A stretch of 64,000 nucleotides of DNA, taken from contig NZ_CCBB010000001.1 in assembly GCF_000613185.1 (NCBI RefSeq), positions 1,736,001 to 1,800,000 on the forward strand, in the 5' to 3' direction. The notes below the pieces were generated by a model. That model was not told the DNA's origin. It did not search any database and saw only the letters and a program-made list of their open reading frames with translations. Source of the DNA: Mycolicibacterium cosmeticum (GTDB lineage: Bacteria; Actinomycetota; Actinomycetes; Mycobacteriales; Mycobacteriaceae). Below are positions 25,205-34,356 of this stretch, piece by piece. The first letter of the stretch is position 1; every line of letters begins with the position of its first letter. The translations under genes were made by a program, and so were the position numbers.

Positions 25205-26569
25205 ATGGAGGTTGTCGTCGACTTGTTGGCCGCCTTGGACAAAGTGTCCGGCGCCTCGATGGATGACGTGTCGGTGGCCGACCTCCTGGAGATCCAGACG
25301 GCACTCGAGCAGGCGCACCGCCGGATCCCGGCCGTCACCCACCGCATCCAAGCCGCGCTGAGCCGCCGCACGGGCCCGTCCGAACTGGGCGCCCGCAGTT
25401 GGGCCGACGCCTTGTCCATCCGGCTGCGTCTGTCCAAGACCGAAGCGTGCCGCCGCCTGAGCCAGGCCGAGCTCCTCGGTCCACGCCAGAGCATCACCGG
25501 AGAACCGCTGGACCCGATCTACCCCGCCACCGCCGCCGCGCTCGCCCGCGGTGAGCTGACGGCCGAGCATGTCGGGATCATCACCGCGACCATGAAGAAG
25601 ATCCCGCCGAGCGTGGACGCGCAGACACGCGCCAAGGCCGAAGCCGACCTGGCCGCCGTCGCGGCCACCCAATGCCCCGAGAGTCTGCGCCGGGTCGCAC
25701 GGCTACTCCTGCAGATGCTCGACCCCGACGGCCCCGACCCCAACGGTGACGACACCGTCGACCGACGCGAACTGATGCGCGGGGTGTTCCTGGGCCCGCA
25801 GGACGAGGACGGAATGTCGAACTTCTGGGGAAAGATCACCCCCGAATTTCGCGCCTACCTGGAAGCGGCCTTCCCGAAACTCGCCGGCAAGGGCATGTGC
25901 AATCCCGACGACGAGCAGCCGTGCACCACGGGCACCCCGTCGGCCGAGGCGATCGCCGCCGACACCCGCAGCCTCGGTCAACGTCAGCATGACGCCCTGA
26001 TGGCACTGGCCCGCGCTGCCCTGATGTCCGGTCAGCTCGGCGATCACAACGGGCTGCCGGTCAGCGTCGTGGTGACCACCACCCTGACCCAACTGCACGA
26101 GGCTGCCGGAGTCGCCCGCACCGGCGGCGGATCGACGCTCCCCATGCGCGACGTCATCCGCCTGGCCGCGCACTCCTACCTCTGGCTGACCGTCTTCGAC
26201 GACGCCACCGGCATCCCCTTGTATCTAGGCCGCACCAAACGCATCGCCTCCCCCGGCCAACGCCTCGTCCTGTACGCCCGCGAGGGCGGCTGCACCTTCC
26301 CCGGCTGCCCGGTATCGGCGTACCGCTCCCAAACCCACCACGCCGTCACCGATTTCGGCGCCGGCGGACACACCGACATCGACAACGAGACCCTCGCCTG
26401 CGGACCGCACAACCGCCTGGTCAAGGAGGGCGGCTGGACCACCCGGCTGCGCGCCGACGGCCGCGTCGAATGGATCCCGCCACCCCTGCTCGACACCGGA
26501 CAAACCCGGATCAACTCACTGCACCACCCCGAAGAACTCCTGCGCGAGGACGGGTCGGACGACCCGTGA
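25205..26569 (+). CDS. DUF222/HNH endonuclease-domain protein (13E12 repeat family)
   Basis: 454 residues. The N-terminal DUF222 region (about residues 25-310, with RRLSQAELL, AALARGELTAEHV and RELMRGVF) is followed by a C-terminal HNH domain (about 360-420, CTFPGCPVSAYRSQTHHA, HTDIDNETLACGPHNRLVKEGGW). These proteins are abundant, often multi-copy, in mycobacteria and are linked to the REP13E12 elements; nuclease activity is presumed. The ATG at 25205 is preferred; ATG 25175 and GTG 25073 are in frame. Confidence 0.85.
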   Translation: MEVVVDLLAALDKVSGASMDDVSVADLLEIQTALEQAHRRIPAVTHRIQAALSRRTGPSELGARSWADALSIRLRLSKTEACRRLSQAELLGPRQSITGEPLDPIYPATAAALARGELTAEHVGIITATMKKIPPSVDAQTRAKAEADLAAVAATQCPESLRRVARLLLQMLDPDGPDPNGDDTVDRRELMRGVFLGPQDEDGMSNFWGKITPEFRAYLEAAFPKLAGKGMCNPDDEQPCTTGTPSAEAIAADTRSLGQRQHDALMALARAALMSGQLGDHNGLPVSVVVTTTLTQLHEAAGVARTGGGSTLPMRDVIRLAAHSYLWLTVFDDATGIPLYLGRTKRIASPGQRLVLYAREGGCTFPGCPVSAYRSQTHHAVTDFGAGGHTDIDNETLACGPHNRLVKEGGWTTRLRADGRVEWIPPPLLDTGQTRINSLHHPEELLREDGSDDP

Positions 26570-26671
26570 GCCTGATTCCCAGGTCGCGGTCGACCGGCCG
26601 TCGCCCAATCGACGCGAAGCGTTCGTCGCACGCTCACCCGCCCGACGCCACCGCGGGTCCACGCTCTAGCC

Positions 26672-29428
26672 GTGGACAATTCGCGCGCGTACAACAGTGT
26701 CTGGCAGTTCCGCGGCGACGCCTGGTGCCGCCTGGAGGAGGCCGCCGACCGGCTCACCCGGCCCAGCACCACCGGCGAACTCAAGGACGAGTACGTGGCC
26801 ATCTGCCACGACCTGCTGACCAGATTGACGCCGCTGGAGCCGTACTGGGCCTTCCCCGGTTCCCCGCAGTTCGCGAAGGTGCAGCGGCTGTTCAACGCCG
26901 GCGCCTACGACAAGTTCGCGCACGCCGTCACGCGGATCAACCGGGCGCTGACCACCGAGTCCTACCGCACCGGCGAGGTGGACACCGCCGGGCTGGACGA
27001 CACCGCCGACATGTTCCCGGCCGACCCACGCACCCTGGAGAGCCAGCCCGTCAACAAACGCGAGCAGCTCTATTTCGAGGTGCTGGTGGTCGAGAAGATG
27101 ACCGAGGCCCAGGAACGGGCCCTGCGCAAGGAAGTTCGCAGCTGGCGCCGCCCCGACGACGAGTTCGTCTACGAACTGGTGGTGGTCGGCAGCGGTGACG
27201 AGGCGCTGATCGCTGCCCGCCTCAACGTCAACCTGCAGGCCGTGGTGATCCGCCGCCGGTTCAGTCATCAGTCGTCCCGCGACCTGACTACCCTGTCGGA
27301 GTTCATCGACCACAAGCTGTCCCACGACCTCGACGACCACAAGTCACCCGACGAGCGGGCCGCGATCCTGGCCACCTCGCTGCGGGACCTGCGTCCCGAA
27401 CTCGACCTGTACCTGATGACCGAAATCGAGGTGGAAGACATCGCCGGCCGGCTCGGACAGTCGTTCCGCCGGGTGTTCCACGCCCGCGAGGGTGTGCTCG
27501 AGCTGCACCTGTCGATCCTGCAGGGCGTGGCTGCCCGGTACCGGACGCCGTTCTTCAGTGCACTCAAGCAGTACAGTCACCGGCCCACCGGGGTGTTCCA
27601 CGCTCTGCCGATCAGCCAGGGCAAGTCGATTGTCAACTCGCACTGGATCAAAGACATGGTCGGCTTCTACGGGCTGGACGTGTTCATGGCCGAGACGTCG
27701 GCGACCTGCGGTGGCCTGGACTCGCTGCTGGAACCGACCGGACCGCTGCGCGAGGCGCAGCAGCTGGCGGCCGAGGCGTACGGGTCACGGCACACCTACT
27801 TCGTCACCAACGGCACCTCGACGGCCAACAAGATCGTCACCCAATCCCTGGTCGCGCCCGGCGATATCGTGCTGCTGGACCGCAACTGCCACCAGAGCCA
27901 CCACTACGGCATGATGCTGGCCGGGGCCAACGTCATCTACCTGGAGGCCTACCCGCTGCCGGACTACACCATGTACGGCGCGGTGCCGCTGCGCGAAATC
28001 AAGTCGAAACTGTTGGCGCTCAAGGCCGCCGGCAAACTCGACCGGGTCAAGATGATCTCCCTGACCAACTGCACCTTCGACGGCATCGTCTACGACACCG
28101 AACGGGTCATGGAGGAATGCCTGGCCATCAAACCGGATCTGGTGTTCCTCTGGGACGAAGCCTGGTTCGCCTTCGCCCGCTTCCACCCGGTATACCGCAA
28201 ACGCACCGCCATGGCGTCCGCGCGCAGCCTGCGCGACAAGCTCGCCGACCCCGACTACCGCGCGTCCTACACCGCCCAGCTCACCGAAGAAGGGCCGCTG
28301 TCCGACGAGGACATGCTCAACCGCCGGCTGCGGCCCGACCCGGCCGAGGCGCGGGTCCGGGTGTACGCCACCCAGTCCACCCACAAGACGCTCACTTCGC
28401 TGCGGCAGGGCTCGATGATCCACGTGTTCGACCAGGACTTCGAGCAGAAGGTGTCCGAGGCGTTCCACGAGGCCTACATGGCGCACACCTCGACCTCGCC
28501 GAACTACCAGATCCTGGCCTCGCTGGATCTGGGCCGGCGCCAGGTGGCCCTGGAAGGGGTCGAGCTGGTGCAACGCCAGATCGAGAACGCGATGCAGCTG
28601 CGCGACGCGATCGACAATCACCCGCTGCTGAGCAAGTACATGTCGTGCCTGCGCACCGCGGACCTGATCCCGGCGCAGTTCCGGCCGTCGGGCATCGCCC
28701 AGCCGCTGCGATCCGGCCTGAAAAACATGATGGCGGTGTGGGATACGGATGAGTTCGTGCTGGACCCGTCCCGCATCACGCTGTCGATCGGGCGCACCGG
28801 TTACGACGGCGACGAATTCAAACGTGACCAGCTGATGGACCGGCACGGTGTGCAGATCAACAAGACCTCGCGCAACACGGTGCTGTTCATGACGAATATC
28901 GGCACCACCCGCAGCTCGGTGGCCTACCTGGTGGAGGTGCTGGTCAAGATCGCCGCCGAACTGGAGGAGTCGATCTCCGAGATGGGCCTGAGCGAACGGG
29001 CCCGGTTCGAGCAGACGGTGCGCCGGCTGACGACGAACTCGGCGCCGCTGCCGAACTTCAGCGGTTTCCACCCCGTTTTCCGGAACGGGAACGACACCCC
29101 CGAAGGCGATGTGCGGCGCGCCTTTTACCTGTCCTACGACGACACCAACTGCGAGTACCTGGGCACCGACGAGATCTTCGACAAGATCGACGCCGGCGTG
29201 CAGGTGGTGTCGGCGACCTTCGTGACGCCCTACCCGCCCGGCTTCCCGGTGCTGGTACCGGGGCAGGTGTTCAGCCAGGAGATCCTGACCTTCCTGCGCG
29301 AACTGGACACCCCCGAGATCCACGGCTACAAGCCCGAGCTCGGCTTCCGGGTGTACACCGAGAAGGCGATCGAGGGTGCCCGCCCGGCGCGCTGGCCGGA
29401 TCTGCCGCAACCGAGCTTCGCCGACTAA
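26672..29428 (+). CDS. Large PLP-dependent amino-acid decarboxylase (Orn/Lys/Arg type, Rv2531c-like)
   Basis: 918 residues. The catalytic half (about 300-720) is fold-type I: YFVTNGTSTANKI, the metal-free PLP pocket NCHQSHHYGM, the aspartate in LVFLWDEAWFAF, and the PLP lysine in TQSTHKTLTS. The C-terminal domain ends with LRELDTPEIHGYKPELGFRVY. The N-terminal 250 residues are specific to the mycobacterial form, which I recall as Rv2531c. It probably decarboxylates a basic amino acid to a polyamine-type amine; the substrate is unproven. GTG start. Confidence 0.85.
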   Translation: MDNSRAYNSVWQFRGDAWCRLEEAADRLTRPSTTGELKDEYVAICHDLLTRLTPLEPYWAFPGSPQFAKVQRLFNAGAYDKFAHAVTRINRALTTESYRTGEVDTAGLDDTADMFPADPRTLESQPVNKREQLYFEVLVVEKMTEAQERALRKEVRSWRRPDDEFVYELVVVGSGDEALIAARLNVNLQAVVIRRRFSHQSSRDLTTLSEFIDHKLSHDLDDHKSPDERAAILATSLRDLRPELDLYLMTEIEVEDIAGRLGQSFRRVFHAREGVLELHLSILQGVAARYRTPFFSALKQYSHRPTGVFHALPISQGKSIVNSHWIKDMVGFYGLDVFMAETSATCGGLDSLLEPTGPLREAQQLAAEAYGSRHTYFVTNGTSTANKIVTQSLVAPGDIVLLDRNCHQSHHYGMMLAGANVIYLEAYPLPDYTMYGAVPLREIKSKLLALKAAGKLDRVKMISLTNCTFDGIVYDTERVMEECLAIKPDLVFLWDEAWFAFARFHPVYRKRTAMASARSLRDKLADPDYRASYTAQLTEEGPLSDEDMLNRRLRPDPAEARVRVYATQSTHKTLTSLRQGSMIHVFDQDFEQKVSEAFHEAYMAHTSTSPNYQILASLDLGRRQVALEGVELVQRQIENAMQLRDAIDNHPLLSKYMSCLRTADLIPAQFRPSGIAQPLRSGLKNMMAVWDTDEFVLDPSRITLSIGRTGYDGDEFKRDQLMDRHGVQINKTSRNTVLFMTNIGTTRSSVAYLVEVLVKIAAELEESISEMGLSERARFEQTVRRLTTNSAPLPNFSGFHPVFRNGNDTPEGDVRRAFYLSYDDTNCEYLGTDEIFDKIDAGVQVVSATFVTPYPPGFPVLVPGQVFSQEILTFLRELDTPEIHGYKPELGFRVYTEKAIEGARPARWPDLPQPSFAD

Positions 29429-29509
29429 GCCGGCCGCCTCGACGAGGTGGTTCCGCGCCTGAGCTGATTCCCCACCCTCACAGGTGCTGTACAGCTACGG
29501 TTCTGCGGT

Positions 29510-31378
29510 ATGTCCGGTTATCGCGAACTGTTCGAGACCAGCATCGCCGACCCGGCCGCGTTCTGGGCCGACGCCGCCAAGGCGGTCACCTGGACCCGTG
29601 AGCCGAGCCAGGTGCTCGACGACAGCAACCCGCCGTTCTACCGCTGGTTCCCCGACGGGGAGCTCAACACCTGCGCCAACGCCCTGGACCGGCACCTGGC
29701 CGACCGGGGCGATCAGCCCGCCCTGATCTACGACTCCCCCGTCACCGCGACCAAACGCACCTACACCTACCGCCAATTGCACGACGCCACAGCCCGATTC
29801 GCCGGCGTGCTGCGCGGGCTGGGGGTCGGCAAGGGTGACCGCGTGGTCATCTACATGCCGATGGTGCCCGAGGCCGTCATCGCCATGCTGGCGTGCGCGC
29901 GGCTCGGTGCGGTGCATTCGGTGGTGTTCGGCGGGTTCGCCGCGCACGAACTGGCCACCCGCATCGACGACGCCCGGCCCGCCGTCGTGGTCTCGGCTTC
30001 CTGCGGCGTCGAACCCACCCGCATCGTCGAATACAAACCGATGCTCGACGCGGCGCTGGAGATGGCCGAGCACGACACCCCCAAGTGCGTCATCCTGCAA
30101 CGCGATCAGGCACCGTGCACGTTGGTCGAGGGGCGCGATGTGGACTGGGCCGACGCGCTGGCCGGCGCCGAGCCGGTCGACCCGGTGCCCGTCGCGGCCA
30201 CCGATCCGCTGTACGTGCTCTACACCTCGGGCACCACCGGAAAACCCAAGGGCATCGTCCGTGACAACGGCGGGCACGCGGTGGCCCTGCTGTGGTCGAT
30301 GGGGCACATCTATGACACCCGACCCGGCGACGTGTACTGGGCGGCCTCGGACGTCGGCTGGGTGGTCGGGCATTCCTACATCGTGTACGCGCCTCTGCTG
30401 CTGGGTGCCACCACGGTGCTCTACGAGGGCAAGCCGGTCGGCACCCCGGATGCCGGGGCGTTCTGGCGGGTGGTCGCCGAGCACGGGGTGAAGGTGTTGT
30501 TCACCGCGCCGACGGCCATCCGGGCCATCAAAAAGGAAGACCCGGAGGGGCGGCTGCTCGCCGACCACGATGTGTCCAGCCTGCGGTACCTGTTCCAGGC
30601 CGGTGAGCGGCTGGACCCGGCCACCTTCGCCTGGGCCACCGAGAAACTGGGCATCCCCGTCGTCGACCACTGGTGGCAGACCGAGACCGGCTGGGCGATC
30701 GCCGCCGACCCGATGGGCGTGCAGCCGCTGCCGATCAAACCCGGATCGGCGACGGTGCCGATGCCCGGCTACGACGTGCGGGTGCTGCGCCCGGACAACA
30801 CCGAATGCGATGCGGGCGAGGAAGGTTCGATCTGCGTGCGGTTGCCCCTGCCGCCCGGCACGTTGCCGACCCTGTGGGGTGACGACGCCCGGTACGTCTC
30901 GTCCTACCTGTCGGCGTTTCCCGGCTACTACCTGACCGGCGACGGCGGGCATATCGACTCCGACGGCTACCTGTTCGTGGTGGGCCGCACCGACGACGTG
31001 ATCAACGTGGCCGGGCACCGGTTGTCCACCGGGTCGATCGAGGCCGTGCTGGCCGCCCATCCCGCCGTCGCCGAATGCGCGGTGATCGGGGTGGCCGACG
31101 AGGTCAAGGGTCAGGTGCCGCGCGGACTGGTGGTGTTGAAATCCGGCGCCACGGCCGACGGCCTTGCCGAGCAGCTCATCGAGGCGGTGCGCGACAACAT
31201 CGGGGCGGTGGCCAGTTTCAAACTCGTCGACGTGGTGCCCGCACTACCGAAGACCCGATCGGGCAAGATCCTGCGAAAGACCATGCGCGGCATCGCCGAT
31301 GGCCGGGACGAGCCGGTGCCGTCCACCATCGAGGACCCGGCCGTGCTCGACACCCTGAAACCGATCCTGCGGAATTAG
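29510..31378 (+). CDS. prpE: Propionyl-CoA synthetase (acyl-CoA ligase)
   Basis: 622 residues. Adenylate-forming enzyme that activates propionate (or acetate) to its CoA ester. The phosphate-binding loop YTSGTTGKPKG, the A5 motif HWWQTETGW, the A8 motif VAGHRLSTGSIEAVL and the C-terminal catalytic lysine in TRSGKILRK (the site acetylated in this family) are all present. The N-terminal YRELFETSIADPAAFW matches PrpE rather than Acs. The 3' end overlaps the end of ctpJ by 4 bp. Confidence 0.92.
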   Translation: MSGYRELFETSIADPAAFWADAAKAVTWTREPSQVLDDSNPPFYRWFPDGELNTCANALDRHLADRGDQPALIYDSPVTATKRTYTYRQLHDATARFAGVLRGLGVGKGDRVVIYMPMVPEAVIAMLACARLGAVHSVVFGGFAAHELATRIDDARPAVVVSASCGVEPTRIVEYKPMLDAALEMAEHDTPKCVILQRDQAPCTLVEGRDVDWADALAGAEPVDPVPVAATDPLYVLYTSGTTGKPKGIVRDNGGHAVALLWSMGHIYDTRPGDVYWAASDVGWVVGHSYIVYAPLLLGATTVLYEGKPVGTPDAGAFWRVVAEHGVKVLFTAPTAIRAIKKEDPEGRLLADHDVSSLRYLFQAGERLDPATFAWATEKLGIPVVDHWWQTETGWAIAADPMGVQPLPIKPGSATVPMPGYDVRVLRPDNTECDAGEEGSICVRLPLPPGTLPTLWGDDARYVSSYLSAFPGYYLTGDGGHIDSDGYLFVVGRTDDVINVAGHRLSTGSIEAVLAAHPAVAECAVIGVADEVKGQVPRGLVVLKSGATADGLAEQLIEAVRDNIGAVASFKLVDVVPALPKTRSGKILRKTMRGIADGRDEPVPSTIEDPAVLDTLKPILRN

Positions 31379-33276
31379 GCCCGCCAGGCCCGTTCCCGCA
31401 GCAGCCGCAGCCCGTTGAGCGCCACCAGGATGGTCGACCCCTCGTGCCCGGCCACACCGAGTGGTAAAGGCAGGTACCAGAACAGATCCCAGATCACCAG
31501 CACGGTGATGAACGACGCGGCGATGGCCAGGTTGGCCACCACCATCCGCCGAGCCCGCCGGGCCAGGGCCACCACGGCCGGAATGGTGCTCAGGTCGTCG
31601 GCGACGGTGACCACGTCCGCGGTCTGCAGGGTGAGATCGGCCCCGTGCCGGCCCATCGCGATCGACGCGTGCGCCGCGGCCATCGCCGGGGCGTCGTTGA
31701 CGCCGTCACCGACCACCAGCACCCGCCCGGGCAGCGCCCGGACCATGTCGACCTTGTGCTCCGGCAACAGGCCGGCATGCACCCGTTCGATGCCGACCTG
31801 GGTGGCCAGCCGCGTTGCGGCACGGTCGTTGTCACCGGTCAGCAGCACCGGGGGCCGGCCGGTCAGCTCGCGCAGCGCAGCCACGGCCCCGGCCGCACCC
31901 GGACGTACGGTGTCGGACAGGGCCAGCACCCCGGCCACCGCGCCGTCGACAACCACGACCACCGCGGTGGCACCCTGCTCCTCGAATCGCCGCACCGACG
32001 GCAGGTCCTCGGCGACCGCCGCGGGGGTGAGCACCTGCACCAGCGCCGCGCCGACGGTGGCGCGCACGCCGCGGCCCGGGATGGCCAGGAAGTCCGTGGC
32101 CGGGGGAACGGCGATGCCCTGCGCCCTGGCGGCGGCGGTCACCGCCCGCCCGAGGGGATGCTCGCTGTACTGCTCGGCCGCGGCGGCCAACCGCAGCACC
32201 CGCGTGCGGTCGAAGCCGTCGGCGGCCTCGACGGCGGTCAGTTCCGGCCGGCCCGACGTCAGCGTGCCGGTCTTGTCGAAGGCGACCACCTCGACGTCGG
32301 CCAGATGCTCCATGGCCACGGCGGATTTCACCAGCACGCCGTGCCGGCCGGCATTGGCGATCGCGGACAACAGCGGCGGCATGGTGGCCAGCACCACCGC
32401 GCACGGTGACGCCACGATCATGAAGGTCATGGCCCGCAGCAGCGCGCCGCGCAGGTCTTCCCCAAACAGCAGCGGCAGGGTGAACAGGGCCAGCGTGGCC
32501 ACCACGACGATCACCGAGTAACGCTGCTCGACCTTCTCGATGAACAGCTGCGTTTTCGCCTTGGTGGCCGACGCCTCGGCGACCAGCGCGACGATCCGGG
32601 CCACCACACTGTCGGCGGGATCGCGAATCACCTTGGCCCGCAAGGCGCCGGCTCCGTTGAGGGTGCCGGCGAACACCTCGTCGCCGGCAGCCTTGGGTAC
32701 CGGCACCGGTTCCCCGGTGATCGAGGACTGATCGACATCGGAGGCGCCGTCGACCACCGTCGCGTCGGCGGGGATCCGCTCGCCCGGACGCACCAGCACG
32801 ACGTCCCCGACGGCCAGGTCCGCGGCGGCGACGACCTCTTCGGCGCCGCGCTCGTCCAGGCGCACCGCCCGCTCCGGGGCCAGATCCAGCAGCGCGCGCA
32901 CCGAGTCCTCGGTGCGGCGGGTGGCCAGATCCTCCAGTGCCCCGGAGGTCGCGAAGATGACGATCAACAGCGCCCCGTCGAACACCTGCCCGATCGCGGC
33001 GGCGCCGATGGCCGCCGCGATCATCAGCAGGTCCACATCCAGGCGGCGCTGCACCAGCTCCAACAGGCCGTCCCGGGCCGGAATCCAGCCGCCGGCCGCA
33101 TAGCATGCCAAATAGGCGGTCCACCAGACGAATTCGGGAGCGCCGAGCAGCTGGGCGGCCGCGCCGGCGAGGAACAGAGCCAGCGCCAGCGTCGCCCACC
33201 GCACCGAAGGCAGCGTCCACATCGTCGATCGCCGTGCCACCGCGGGGGCAGCCGAAGTCGTCATCGTCGCCGTCAT
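31375..33276 (-). CDS. ctpJ: P1B-4-type metal-exporting ATPase, CtpJ-like
   Basis: 633 residues, no N-terminal metal-binding domain. The order is actuator loop (SSITGEPVPVPK), membrane motif ASPCAVV, phosphorylation motif AFDKTGTLTSG, HP dipeptide (SEHPLG), hinge VVGDGVNDAPAMA, and a last helix with HEGST. SPC together with HEGS/GT marks the P1B-4 class, which exports Co(II), Ni(II) or Fe(II). It is divergent from an NmtR homologue, the known pairing of CtpJ (Rv3743c/Rv3744 as I recall). The ATG at 33276 is preferred; GTG 33279 and ATG 33264 are alternatives. Confidence 0.9.
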   Translation of the reverse strand: MTATMTTSAAPAVARRSTMWTLPSVRWATLALALFLAGAAAQLLGAPEFVWWTAYLACYAAGGWIPARDGLLELVQRRLDVDLLMIAAAIGAAAIGQVFDGALLIVIFATSGALEDLATRRTEDSVRALLDLAPERAVRLDERGAEEVVAAADLAVGDVVLVRPGERIPADATVVDGASDVDQSSITGEPVPVPKAAGDEVFAGTLNGAGALRAKVIRDPADSVVARIVALVAEASATKAKTQLFIEKVEQRYSVIVVVATLALFTLPLLFGEDLRGALLRAMTFMIVASPCAVVLATMPPLLSAIANAGRHGVLVKSAVAMEHLADVEVVAFDKTGTLTSGRPELTAVEAADGFDRTRVLRLAAAAEQYSEHPLGRAVTAAARAQGIAVPPATDFLAIPGRGVRATVGAALVQVLTPAAVAEDLPSVRRFEEQGATAVVVVVDGAVAGVLALSDTVRPGAAGAVAALRELTGRPPVLLTGDNDRAATRLATQVGIERVHAGLLPEHKVDMVRALPGRVLVVGDGVNDAPAMAAAHASIAMGRHGADLTLQTADVVTVADDLSTIPAVVALARRARRMVVANLAIAASFITVLVIWDLFWYLPLPLGVAGHEGSTILVALNGLRLLRERAWRA

Positions 33277-33277
33277 C

Positions 33278-33320
33278 ACACATACATCTAAACATGTACA
33301 GTTTTAAATGTGTCAAGTTA
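33278..33320. promoter_or_regulatory. ctpJ/nmtR intergenic operator region
   Basis: AT-rich by local standards. ACATCTAAACATGT is followed by TTTTAAATGTGT, forming an imperfect inverted arrangement of ACAT.TAAA/TTTAAATGT around ACATGT. NmtR-type repressors bind in such divergent promoters; the exact operator is not determinable by eye. Confidence 0.4.
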
Positions 33321-33348
33321 TCTGCACTGACCGTGCTTGAATGGACGC

Positions 33349-33699
33349 ATGGGACACGGGGTCGAAGGGCGCACCGCGCCCGCGGCGTCGCTCGACGCGG
33401 CATCGGCGGTGAAGGTCGCCGAAACGCTGCAGGCGCTGGCCTCGCCGAATCGGCTGCTCATCCTCACCCGGCTGCGCCAGTCGCCGTGCACCGTGACCGA
33501 TCTGTCGGCCGCCGTCGGGATGGAGCAGCCCGCGGTGTCCAACCAGTTGCGCCTGCTGCGCACCCTCGGCCTGGTCGCCGGTGACCGGTCCGGCCGCAAT
33601 ATCGTCTATCGCCTCTATGACGACCACGTCGCCCAGTTGCTCGACGAGGCCGTGTACCACATCGAGCACCTTCGGCTCGGCGCCCGCGACACCGCGTAA
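33349..33699 (+). CDS. nmtR: NmtR, Ni(II)/Co(II)-responsive ArsR-family repressor
   Basis: 116 residues. The N-terminal MGHGVEGR is the distinctive NmtR start, whose Gly-His segment contributes to nickel binding. The recognition helix region reads GMEQPAVSNQLRLLR, and the C-terminal alpha-5 segment LYDDHVAQLLDEAVYHIEHL carries the Asp/His ligands (D, H, H, H). It should repress the divergent ctpJ until Ni or Co accumulates. The ATG at 33349 was chosen over 33337 because it yields the conserved N-terminus. Confidence 0.93.
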   Translation: MGHGVEGRTAPAASLDAASAVKVAETLQALASPNRLLILTRLRQSPCTVTDLSAAVGMEQPAVSNQLRLLRTLGLVAGDRSGRNIVYRLYDDHVAQLLDEAVYHIEHLRLGARDTA

Positions 33700-33720
33700 G
33701 GGATTTGATCCAGCGGTCCC

Positions 33721-33837
33721 CACATTCAACGGTCGGATCCGGCCTCCGGCCTACTCCTCCACATTCGACGGTCGGATCCGGCCTCCGGCCTTCTCCTGCA
33801 CATTCAACGGTCGGATCCGGCCTCCGGCCTTCTCCTC
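33721..33837. repeat. Three tandem 39-bp repeats
   Basis: Copies at 33721-33759, 33760-33798 and 33799-33837, each starting CACATTC.ACGGTCGGATCC and differing at only a few positions. The period is a multiple of three, so a plus-strand frame (33705-33923) reads HSTVGSGLRPxPx three times, but nothing else supports that frame being translated. The copies lie between nmtR and the Cys/His-rich mini-ORF. Confidence 0.85.
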
Positions 33838-33967
33838 CAAAACCCCGCCCGACAAGGCAATTCGCTGCTCGGAACCTTTATTTTCACGCCGAGGCGAACT
33901 ATGGTGATGTTGTCATATGTTGATGTTCCACCGAGTCCGTCATCGGACACCGAGGAGTTGAGCAGCA

Positions 33968-34078
33968 ATGGTCGAGCCCGTCACCACCCGCGCCGGATCC
34001 GGATGCAACTGTCATTGCAATGCCTGCGATGGTGGCCACCACTGCGGTAATCCCCCGAACTGCAATATCCGGCGCTGA
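33968..34078 (+). CDS. Metallothionein-like 36-residue Cys/His-rich protein
   Basis: A small ORF. The product has six cysteines and three histidines in 22 residues, arranged GCNCHCNACDGGHHCG...NCN, which fits a metal-thiolate cluster protein. A purine-rich GAGGAG lies 11-16 bases upstream of the ATG. An unusually strong hairpin at 34084-34129 follows the stop by five bases, so the ORF has its own terminator. It sits next to nmtR/ctpJ. I do not recognise it as the mycobacterial metallothionein MymT, whose sequence differs. Confidence 0.7.
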   Translation: MVEPVTTRAGSGCNCHCNACDGGHHCGNPPNCNIRR

Positions 34079-34083
34079 TTCCG

Positions 34084-34129
34084 ACAACGGTGCCTTCACC
34101 GGTCGACTGACCGGCGAAGGCACCGTTGT
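34084..34129 (+). terminator. Strong hairpin terminator after the Cys/His-rich ORF
   Basis: Outer arms ACAACGGTGCCTTC (34084-34097) and GAAGGCACCGTTGT (34116-34129) pair perfectly over 14 bp. An inner stem CCGGTC/GACCGG (34099-34104, 34109-34114) closes on GACT. No U-tract of note follows, as is common in mycobacteria. Confidence 0.85.
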
Positions 34130-34356
34130 GGTTTGCCGGACATGCCGAAAGCGGTGATTACCGGTCGACCGCCGCCTCGACACTCGATTGACATCGTTTG
34201 CTACACCACCGGCCGCTCGCCAAAACCGGTGCGTGAGCTCGACATTTCCCTCCCGCTGATTTCGGGCGCCCGTTCCACGCGCCTTCAGCGCCTGCTAATT
34301 TCGCTCACAGTGCGGTCCCACGGGGGGAGCCGCGACGAACTCAGGAGTGGAACACG

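Noticed and set aside
33721..33837. CRISPR array
   Set aside because: Copies are directly adjacent with no spacers and no cas genes are present.
33705..33923. 72-codon repeat protein over the 39-bp repeats
   Set aside because: No RBS or conservation evidence; the reading frame may be open only because the period is a multiple of three. Kept as a repeat, not a CDS.
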